Position numbers and translations under genes: made by a program. The notes beneath the pieces were generated by a model that searched no databases, was not told the origin of the DNA, and saw nothing but the letters and a program-made list of their open reading frames with translations. 7,078 nt of DNA from an uncultured Collinsella sp. (lineage in GTDB: Bacteria > Actinomycetota > Coriobacteriia > Coriobacteriales > Coriobacteriaceae). The DNA is taken from the NCBI GenBank assembly GCA_900550735.1, contig URTD01000096.1, forward strand, positions 1 to 7,078, in the 5' to 3' direction. Below, piece after piece: positions 1 to 6,195 of the stretch. The stretch's first letter is position 1. Each line of letters opens with the position of its first letter.

Positions 1-569
<569 letters not shown>

Positions 570-570
<1 letters not shown>

Positions 571-1661
571 TACGCCTCGCCTCCCTTCTTGGAATCCTTA
601 CGCGTACGGGACGTCTCAGGAGCGTTCTTGAGGAACTCGGGGTCACCGGAGTAGTGGCACGCAGAGTAATGACCAGACTCGGTGACAACGCGCTCGGGGC
701 GCTGCTTGCGGCATTTATCGGTCGCATAGGGACAACGAGGCGAGAACACGCAGCCCTCGGGCAGGTTCATGAGCGAAGGCGGGTTGCCGTGAATCGGCGT
801 CAGCGGCTTCTTCTCCTCGATGGCCTGCTCCGGGATGGAGCGGATAAGACCCCAGGTGTAGGGATGGCGGCTCTCGTAGAAGATTTCCTCAGCAGTACCG
901 AACTCGACGGGACGGCCGGCGTACATAACCATGATCTTGTCGGCCATATCGGCAACGACGCCCAGGTCATGGGTGATCATGATAATGGCGTTGCCGTTCT
1001 TCTCCTGCATCTCCTGCATGAGCTCGATAATCTGAGCCTGAATGGTAACGTCCAGGGCCGTCGTGGGTTCGTCGGCAATCAGGATATCGGGGTCGCAGGC
1101 AAGAGCCATAGCGATCATGACGCGCTGACGCATACCGCCAGAGAACTGGTGCGGATACTCATTGACGCGCTTCTCGGGCTCGGGAATACCAACGAGGTCC
1201 AGAAGCTCGGTGGCACGCTTGAGCGCCTCCTGCTTGGAGTAACCACGGTGCAGACGAAGGCCCTCGCCCACCTGCTTGCCGATCTTATAGACCGGGTTCA
1301 AGGAGGTCATAGGATCCTGGAAGATCATCGCGATATCGTTACCGCGAATGTGCTGCATCTCTTCCTCAGTCATCTCGAGGATAGAACGACCGCGATAGCG
1401 AACGTCGCCGCCCTCAATCTTTCCCGGAGGCATCGAGATGAGGCCCATGATGGTCATGGCGGTCACGGACTTACCAGAGCCGGACTCACCGACGACGCCC
1501 AGGGTCTCGCCGCGATCGAGCGTGTAGGAGACACCGTCGACAGCGCGAACGACGCCATCCTCGGTGTGGAAATACATCTTTAGGTCATCGACCTCGAGCA
1601 GATGCTGGCCCTCGGGAACCGGCTGGTCCTTCAGGTCCACATAGTTCTTGTTCTTCTTCAT
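570..1661 (-). CDS. oppD: Oligopeptide ABC transporter ATP-binding protein OppD
   Basis: A complete 363-residue ATPase of the peptide/nickel importer family, partner of OppF at the cytoplasmic face of OppB/OppC. Walker A is GESGSGKS (58-65), Q-loop Q115 lies in FQDP, the signature is FSGGM (173-177), Walker B is ILIADE (193-198) and the H-loop is H231. The C-terminal oligo/dipeptide-transporter domain (about 250-340) contains the family's GNPPS element and four cysteines, C304, C310, C317 and C335. Structures of some DppD proteins show this motif binding an iron-sulphur cluster; occupancy here is inferred. The last 20 or so residues are a charged tail whose DNA carries the oppF ribosome site. 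The ATG at 1661-1659 lies 2 nt after the oppC stop, with GAAGGA (1671-1676) 9 nt upstream inside oppC. The stop TAA overlaps the oppF ATG. DppD is the main alternative name. Confidence 0.96.
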
Positions 1662-1663
1662 CC

Positions 1664-2599
1664 TTATGCGTCCTTCATCTTGACGTCGAGGGCGTCGCGC
1701 AGACCGTCACCCAACAGGGTGAAGGCGAGCACCGTCGAGAGAATTGCCAGACCGGGCATGATCATCATCCACGGAGCAGTCAGAAGATACTGCTGACCGT
1801 CCTGAATCATGGAGCCCCACGAAGGCGTAGGCGGAATAACGCCCATGCCGAGGAAGGACAGAGCGGACTCGGTCAGAATGGCGCCACCAATGTTCATGGT
1901 CGCGTAGACCACGATGGAGGCGACGGAGTTCGGGAAGATGTGACGTACAACGATACGAGCATCAGATGCACCCATCGCGCGCGCAGCATCAACATAGTCG
2001 TTTTCCTTGACCGTCAAGATTGCAGAGCGGAAGACGCGCGCAATCGAAGGCCAGCCAAGAATGCCGATGGCGATAAAGACGTTCTGAAGACCACGGCCGA
2101 TAACGGCGATCATGGCGACAACGAACAGCACGTACGGGAACGCCAGGAAGATGTCCGCACAGCGCATGATGATCGTATCCCAGATGCCGCCGTAGAAACC
2201 GGCCAGAGCACCCATGACCAGACCAATCAGCGTGGAGATCGCGGTGGCCATAATTCCGACGGACAGCGAAACGCGCGCACCGTAGATAACGCGGACGAGA
2301 ATGTCACGACCAAGGGCGTCGGTGCCAAACGGGTGCTCGGCACACGGAGCCAGCAGCGACGTCTCGGCCATGGTGGTCGAGTCGGAAGCTGTCGGCGAAC
2401 CGAGCCAGGGCTTAGCCCACAGATCTGCGGTCAGGGCAACCACAACGACGATGATGATCCAGCAGACACCGATAACGGCGAGCTTGTTCTTGCGAAGACG
2501 CTTAAAAGCGTCGCCCCACAGCGTGCGGGACTTGGCGGGAGCAGATGCGGCTTTGGTGGCGGTAGCCTGCTCCTGAGACTGAGAATCAGTTTCCTGCAT
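1664..2599 (-). CDS. oppC: Oligopeptide ABC transporter permease OppC
   Basis: A 311-residue inner-membrane permease of the BPD_transp_1 family that pairs with OppB to form the translocation pathway. A hydrophilic, Ala/Gln/Ser-rich N-terminus (1-25) precedes the OppC_N-type first membrane segment (about 39-58). The family hallmark HPFGTDALGRDI (89-100) follows, then a five-helix core. The cytoplasmic EAA loop that contacts the ATPases is seen as DAARAMGASDARIVVRHIFPN (about 204-224 in the protein). The C-terminus LLGDGLRDALDVKM matches the usual family ending. The ATG at 2599-2597 is preceded by AGGGAGG with 8 nt spacing. This site overlaps the end of oppB, whose stop is 14 nt upstream, so the two genes are probably co-translated. 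Length and order are typical; only the peptide specificity (Opp versus Dpp) is open. Confidence 0.95.
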   Translation of the reverse strand: MQETDSQSQEQATATKAASAPAKSRTLWGDAFKRLRKNKLAVIGVCWIIIVVVVALTADLWAKPWLGSPTASDSTTMAETSLLAPCAEHPFGTDALGRDILVRVIYGARVSLSVGIMATAISTLIGLVMGALAGFYGGIWDTIIMRCADIFLAFPYVLFVVAMIAVIGRGLQNVFIAIGILGWPSIARVFRSAILTVKENDYVDAARAMGASDARIVVRHIFPNSVASIVVYATMNIGGAILTESALSFLGMGVIPPTPSWGSMIQDGQQYLLTAPWMMIMPGLAILSTVLAFTLLGDGLRDALDVKMKDA

Positions 2600-2613
2600 G
2601 AGACGTACCTCCC

Positions 2614-3651
2614 TTAGGCCTTATCCGACGGACCGCCAAGGCGGATGCGCGGGTCGAGGAATGCATAGCTAATGTCGACGAGCAGGTTGATCACCATAAC
2701 GACGACGACGATGAGCGTAACGCCGCCCATAACGATGGGCCAGTCACGCATGCTAATGGCGCGATAGACCTCATAGCCGATACCGGGCCAGTTAAAGACC
2801 GTCTCGGTCAGGATGGCGCCCGAAAGCATACCGCCAAAGTCGACACCAATATAGGTAACGACGGGGATGAGTGCATTCTTAAGCGCATGCTTGACGATGA
2901 TCGCACGATTGGAGAGACCCTTGGCCTTTGCCGTACGGATGTAATCCTGGTTCATGACGTCAAGCAGCTGCGAGCGCATGATGCGCGCAGCATAAGCGGT
3001 CGAAACCGAAGCCAGCGTAATGGTCGGAAGCACATAGTGCATCCAATCCTGATACTGAGAGCTGGAACCGCCGGCACCCGAGATCGGCATGGAGATTGCA
3101 CCGCCCGTGGCGTCCTTGAGGATGACGCCAAAGAACAGCTGCAGCAACATACCGAGCCAGAAGGCCGGGACCGCAACGAGGATCGACGTGGTGAGCGTTA
3201 CCAAAATATCCCAGAAGGAATAACGCTTTACCGCTGAAATGATACCCGCACCGATACCCATAATTGCCTCGAGCACGATGGCGCACGCGGCAAGTTTGAC
3301 CGTATACGGATACTTCTGGGCAAAGATATCCGTAACCGGCAGCTTGCGCTGATACGAATTGCCCAGATCGCCATGAAGCAGGCCGTTCATGTAATACAAG
3401 TAACGGTCCACAAGCGACGTTTGAACGGGGTCGCCGTTCTCGTCAAGGATCGCGTTGCCGTCCTCGTCCGACTGGACCAGGTGATAGCGAACGCGAAGCT
3501 GAAGCTCCACCTCGGGGGACAGAGCCTTGTCTCCACCGATCAGCTTGATCGGATCTCCCGGCACGATATTCTGGAGGGCGAACAGAATCAGCGTAACGCC
3601 CAAAAATACCGGGATGAACTGAAGCACACGTTTAACGATGTACTTACCCAT
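2614..3651 (-). CDS. oppB: Oligopeptide ABC transporter permease OppB
   Basis: A 345-residue membrane permease, partner of OppC. Its N-terminus (GKYIVKRVLQFIPVFLGVT, residues 2-20) is the standard OppB/DppB first helix, followed by the periplasmic-side motif NIVPGDP (28-34). Further hydrophobic segments lie at about 118-140, 150-175, 203-222, 262-284 and 306-328. The EAA loop is at about 239-263 (RTAKAKGLSNRAIIVKHALK), and ETVFNWPGIG (283-292) is diagnostic of the family. It is somewhat longer than many relatives because of an acidic insert at about 58-80 in the loop after helix 1, containing DEDGN and DENGD. The ATG at 3651-3649 has GGGGAG (3656-3661) 4 nt upstream. It lies 156 nt after oppA, separated by a stable hairpin, and it starts the tightly packed oppBCDF block. 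Confidence 0.95.
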   Translation of the reverse strand: MGKYIVKRVLQFIPVFLGVTLILFALQNIVPGDPIKLIGGDKALSPEVELQLRVRYHLVQSDEDGNAILDENGDPVQTSLVDRYLYYMNGLLHGDLGNSYQRKLPVTDIFAQKYPYTVKLAACAIVLEAIMGIGAGIISAVKRYSFWDILVTLTTSILVAVPAFWLGMLLQLFFGVILKDATGGAISMPISGAGGSSSQYQDWMHYVLPTITLASVSTAYAARIMRSQLLDVMNQDYIRTAKAKGLSNRAIIVKHALKNALIPVVTYIGVDFGGMLSGAILTETVFNWPGIGYEVYRAISMRDWPIVMGGVTLIVVVVMVINLLVDISYAFLDPRIRLGGPSDKA

Positions 3652-3681
3652 ACCACTCCCCTATCTAGGGATTAACCTAAA

Positions 3682-3711
3682 TGGGATGCCGATCGCCAGA
3701 CCGGCATCCCA
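3682..3711 (-). terminator. Intergenic hairpin between oppA and oppB: leaky terminator or mRNA processing/stability element
   Basis: A perfect 10-bp inverted repeat (TGGGATGCCG / CGGCATCCCA) is extended inward by a G-U, a U-A and a C-G pair, giving a 13-bp stem with a TGGC tetraloop. On the minus strand it is followed by only TTTAGGTTAAT, too poor in T for a strong intrinsic terminator. It lies about 96 nt after the oppA stop and 30 nt before the oppB start. Seen: the stem. Inferred: partial termination or 3' end protection of an abundant oppA mRNA, as is common between a binding-protein gene and its transporter genes. Confidence 0.65.
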
Positions 3712-3807
3712 AAATTACCATCAGCCAGTTTACCCCAGGTTAGGGAGAACTGTATGTTTCCCATGAGGTCTACGTAAATACTTGACCCTCACGGAAGCTG
3801 CAAACTC

Positions 3808-5484
3808 TTAGGCGAGCTCAGCGGTACCCAGCTCGGCGTGCTTCTGCGGATCGACATAGAGGTGCTTGATGCGATCGGAGCCGACGATGGTGTGCGTGTA
3901 GAACATCACCGGGATGACCGGGCAGTCGGCAGCGACCATAGCGTCAGCCTCTTGCATCTTAGCGACGCGCTCTTCGTCGTCAACAGTAGTGCGAGCCTCG
4001 TTGACCTTGGCGTCGAACTCGGGGTTGTTGTAACCGGAACGGTTGTCGCCACCGAGGGAGTCAGAGTGGAACAGCGGATACAGGAAGTTGTCCATAATCG
4101 GGTAGTCGGCAATCCAACCCAGACGACCGAACTGATAGTTAAAGTTCTGATACTGCTCGAGCAGGGCAGACCACTCAGGGGTATCGGAGACAGCGGTAAC
4201 GCCAACCTTGGCGAGGTCGCCGATGATGGACTCCATGATCTCCTTGTGACCGCCGTCCTGGTTGTAGGACAGGGTCACGCTAATGCCACGATCCCCGTTA
4301 GCGCCAGCGGGAGCAACCTTGTCGAGGTACTCGTTAGCCTTGTCGACATCGTAGGCGCAGAACTCCCATGCGCCCTCCTTGTAGCCATCGATGCCCGGAG
4401 GAACAATGCCGTCGGCAGGGGTACGGGTACCCTTGAAGATGGTCTTGCAGATGGCCTCACGGTTGATGGCCAGGGAGATGCCCCTACGCAGGTCGGCGTT
4501 GTTGAACGGCTCGGCCGTGGTGTTGCAGGTCAGATAGTAGGTGGAAGGCTCGGCGCCGAGCAGCATGCGCTCGCCGTCACCCATGGTGTAGCCGTCCTTG
4601 GACACGCCGCGATCCTTCTTGGCGGCATCGATCTGAGCGACGGGAACGTCGCAGACATCGAGGTTACCGGCCTGGAACTCCTTGTAAGCAGTCTCCATGT
4701 CCTTGATGACCTGGAAGTGGATGCCATCGATCTTGGCCTTGTCGCCATAGTAATCGTCGAACTTCTTAAGGTTGATCTCCTGACCATCCTCCCACTTGCC
4801 GTCCATCATGAACGGGCCGTTACCGACCGGTGCAAGATAGAAGCTCTTGACATCGGACTCGGCGCACTCGGGAACCGGGGCCAGAGCCGGGTGAGAGGCG
4901 ACGAAGGGGAAGTCGGCGTAAGCGGAAGACAGCTTGACGACGAGGGTCTCATCGTCGGGGCAAGTAACACCGCTGAGCTCGGTAGCGTTACCGGCAAGCA
5001 GGTCGTCATAGCCCTCGACCATAGAAAGGTGATAGGAGACCTCGGAAGGGCCGTACTCGGTAGCGATGGCCGACTTGGTGTTGACCAGACGCTCCCAACC
5101 GAGCTTGAAGGACTTGGAGGTAACGTCGTCACCGTTGTGGAACTTGGCCTTCTTGATCTTGAAGGTGAACTCGGTGGCGTCGTCGTTGGCCTCAAAGGAC
5201 TCGCAAGCCAGCGGAACAATCTCGCCCTTCTCGGCGTCATAAGAGGTCAGAGCATCAAAGAGCTGGTACTCGACCTGAGTGCCCTGGTCCTCCTGGACGT
5301 TATAGGGGTCGATGCAGACCGGGTTGTTGATGTAGAAGTTCAGCGTCGAACCGGACTCAGAACCGGAAGCGTCGCCGCCCTTCTTGCCGCATGCGGCAAG
5401 AAAAGCCATGGAGCTCGCAGCAAGGGTACCGCCGACAAAGGCGCGACGACCCATAACGGGCTGGTGGAACATAGAATCAGCCAT
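3808..5484 (-). CDS. oppA: Oligopeptide-binding lipoprotein OppA (solute-binding protein family 5), Tat/SPII signal
   Basis: A 558-residue extracytoplasmic receptor that delivers peptides to OppBCDF. The signal region has MGRRAFVGG (11-19), a twin-arginine motif, then a hydrophobic stretch and a lipobox LAAC with the lipidated cysteine at 32, followed by a Gly/Ser/Lys linker. The mature part carries family 5 hallmarks: ATEFTFKIKKAKFHNGDDVT (about 103-122), GNGPF (221-225), FNNADLRRGISLAINREAI (327-345) and GWIADYPIMDNFLYPLF (456-472). Length is normal for OppA. The ATG at 5484-5482 is chosen because AAGGAGG (5490-5496) sits 5 nt upstream and the signal peptide begins just after. The frame stays open upstream to an ATG at 5631, but that would add 49 residues without signal features and would overlap the promoter. 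The mature chain has nine cysteines besides the lipid one. Peptide length preference cannot be read; nickel or other substrates of this family are less likely given the complete opp operon. Confidence 0.94.
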   Translation of the reverse strand: MADSMFHQPVMGRRAFVGGTLAASSMAFLAACGKKGGDASGSESGSTLNFYINNPVCIDPYNVQEDQGTQVEYQLFDALTSYDAEKGEIVPLACESFEANDDATEFTFKIKKAKFHNGDDVTSKSFKLGWERLVNTKSAIATEYGPSEVSYHLSMVEGYDDLLAGNATELSGVTCPDDETLVVKLSSAYADFPFVASHPALAPVPECAESDVKSFYLAPVGNGPFMMDGKWEDGQEINLKKFDDYYGDKAKIDGIHFQVIKDMETAYKEFQAGNLDVCDVPVAQIDAAKKDRGVSKDGYTMGDGERMLLGAEPSTYYLTCNTTAEPFNNADLRRGISLAINREAICKTIFKGTRTPADGIVPPGIDGYKEGAWEFCAYDVDKANEYLDKVAPAGANGDRGISVTLSYNQDGGHKEIMESIIGDLAKVGVTAVSDTPEWSALLEQYQNFNYQFGRLGWIADYPIMDNFLYPLFHSDSLGGDNRSGYNNPEFDAKVNEARTTVDDEERVAKMQEADAMVAADCPVIPVMFYTHTIVGSDRIKHLYVDPQKHAELGTAELA

Positions 5485-5489
5485 GCCAT

Positions 5490-5496
5490 CCTCCTT
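5490..5496 (-). promoter_or_regulatory. Ribosome binding site that decides the oppA start
   Basis: AAGGAGG on the minus strand, a full match to the anti-Shine-Dalgarno core, with 5 nt (atggc) before the ATG at 5484. No comparable site precedes the in-frame ATG at 5631, so the shorter OppA start is preferred. Confidence 0.85.
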
Positions 5497-5556
5497 ATGA
5501 GATAGGACAAAGTAAGTTCGGTCGGGCAACGTCAAGACAGCCCAATCGAACCATTC

Positions 5557-5574
5557 AAACGCGGTCCGCCGTTT
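5557..5574 (-). promoter_or_regulatory. Possible 5'-terminal stem-loop of the opp mRNA
   Basis: On the minus strand AAACG pairs with CGTTT, with a bulged G, two further C-G/G-C pairs and a GAC loop. If the promoter at 5581-5609 is real, transcription starts near 5574-5575 and this hairpin is at the very 5' end of the mRNA, a position where stem-loops protect against decay in other bacteria. The start site and function are inferred. Confidence 0.3.
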
Positions 5575-5580
5575 TGGCTG

Positions 5581-5609
5581 GTTATACAAAGCGGGCCAAC
5601 GTATTGCAA
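5581..5609 (-). promoter_or_regulatory. Candidate sigma-70 type promoter of the opp operon
   Basis: On the minus strand a -35 box TTGCAA (5604-5609; 4 of 6 to consensus) and a -10 box TATAAC (5581-5586; 5 of 6) are separated by exactly 17 nt. The predicted start leaves a leader of about 90 nt before the oppA ATG. It lies downstream of the secG terminator, so the opp genes appear to have their own promoter. Confidence 0.5.
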
Positions 5610-5612
5610 TAC
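5601..5612. repeat. 12-bp perfect palindrome overlapping the oppA -35 box (possible operator)
   Basis: GTATTGCAATAC is its own reverse complement and covers the proposed -35 hexamer. A dimeric repressor bound here would block RNA polymerase. A palindrome of this size is expected about once or twice by chance in 7 kb, so only its position makes it suggestive. Confidence 0.3.
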
Positions 5613-5723
5613 AGTAGCGCATTTTATGCACGATTTGGGGCTAATTCCGGTTAACGGTCGAGATTTTCTTTAGTTGGGCGAAGTATATGAGGATATTTTG
5701 ACTCTGTTACAAATATGTAAACA

Positions 5724-5753
5724 AAAAGGGTCCCGCACTTGCGGAACCCTTTT
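5724..5753 (-). terminator. Intrinsic terminator of secG
   Basis: A 13-bp stem read on the minus strand (AAAAGGGTTCCGC / GCGGGACCCTTTT) with one T-G wobble and a 4-nt loop. It is followed by further T residues and a T-rich tail (TGTTTACAT). It begins 22 nt after the secG stop and separates secG from the opp operon. Confidence 0.85.
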
Positions 5754-5775
5754 CAAGTATTTATGTGGCTCGAGC

Positions 5776-6030
5776 TTAGTAGCCCACGATGCCCTGCGGG
5801 AAGAAGAACATGCACAGAACGACACACACGGCAAATACGACAGCCATGATGACGGTCAGGCGGTCAAGGTTCTGCTCCATAACGCCTGTGGCTGAGCTGG
5901 AGTTATACAGCGAACTGGCAATCATATCCGAAACGCCGGTACCCTTACCGGAATGCATCAGGACGAGAATCGTCAGCGCCACGGCAGAAACAGCCCAAAC
6001 GACAAACAGAAGAATCTGGAACGGACCCAT
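5776..6030 (-). CDS. secG: Preprotein translocase subunit SecG
   Basis: An 84-residue membrane protein, the usual SecG size. SecG is the small accessory subunit of SecYEG that eases SecA-driven export of unfolded proteins. Two hydrophobic segments (about 3-25 and 58-77) are joined by a cytoplasmic loop with the conserved HSGKGTG element (26-32), and NLDRLT (54-59) precedes the second helix, as in the family. The ATG at 6030-6028 is preceded by AAGGAG with 7 nt spacing. It lies between the gpmI terminator and its own terminator and is therefore probably monocistronic, although read-through from gpmI is possible. A glycolytic gene beside secG is a common bacterial arrangement. The nearby OppA appears to use Tat rather than Sec, so the adjacency to opp is not a functional link. 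Confidence 0.92.
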   Translation of the reverse strand: MGPFQILLFVVWAVSAVALTILVLMHSGKGTGVSDMIASSLYNSSSATGVMEQNLDRLTVIMAVVFAVCVVLCMFFFPQGIVGY

Positions 6031-6066
6031 AGATAAGCTCCTTAATAGAACAATTCAAACTCCAGT

Positions 6067-6077
6067 ACTGTACCACA
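6067..6077 (-). promoter_or_regulatory. Weak extended -10 candidate for secG
   Basis: On the minus strand TGG-TACAGT resembles an extended -10 (TGn plus 4 of 6 matches), about 36 nt before the secG ATG. No -35 box is visible at the right distance (the site reads TAGGGG). A promoter is expected somewhere between the gpmI terminator and secG, and this is the best match I see. Confidence 0.2.
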
Positions 6078-6138
6078 ATCCCCCGTTCTCCCCTACCTGC
6101 CACTCGGGGACGGGGCGGAAATGGCAGAAATACCAAAA

Positions 6139-6170
6139 AAGGGGATTGTCCGATTGTGGACAACCCCCTT
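6139..6170 (-). terminator. Intrinsic terminator of gpmI
   Basis: Read on the minus strand, AAGGGGGTTGTCC and GGACAATCCCCTT form a 13-bp stem with one G-U wobble and a 6-nt loop (ACAATC). A T-run (six T counting the end of the stem) follows. It starts 25 nt after the gpmI stop. On the plus strand there is no T-run after the stem and one A-C mismatch, so it acts mainly for gpmI. Confidence 0.88.
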
Positions 6171-6195
6171 GCTAGAAAACGGTATTTGTTTTCTC

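Noticed and set aside
654..1583. A 309-codon plus-strand frame antisense to oppD
   Set aside because: A shadow of oppD: the sense strand has all ABC ATPase motifs and the antisense product resembles no family. The same holds for the plus-strand frames at 88-654 and 1940-2617.
3725..3795. Two short bulged inverted repeats after the oppA stop
   Set aside because: About 7 bp each with a bulge and long loops; too weak to call as terminators next to the much stronger stem at 3682-3711.
3722..3807. A possible separate oppB promoter (TTGCAG, 17 nt, TATTTA)
   Set aside because: Only 3 of 6 matches in each box; spacing alone is not enough, and the oppA promoter can serve the operon.
3838..5505. A 555-codon open frame on the plus strand, antisense to nearly all of oppA
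   Set aside because: The opposite strand is unmistakably OppA with family motifs, a lipobox and a ribosome site. The antisense frame is a shadow of G/C-rich third positions in the sense codons, and its translation is a low-complexity Val/Leu/Gly/Asp-rich string with no recognisable domain.
5485..5631. N-terminal extension of OppA to the upstream ATG at 5631
   Set aside because: It adds 49 residues (including WPALYNQPKRR) before the signal peptide, lacks a ribosome site, and would place the start codon upstream of the promoter candidate.
5674..5895. Plus-strand 73-codon frame across the secG terminator and antisense to secG
   Set aside because: It covers a terminator hairpin and the end of secG, and no ribosome site or family resemblance is seen.
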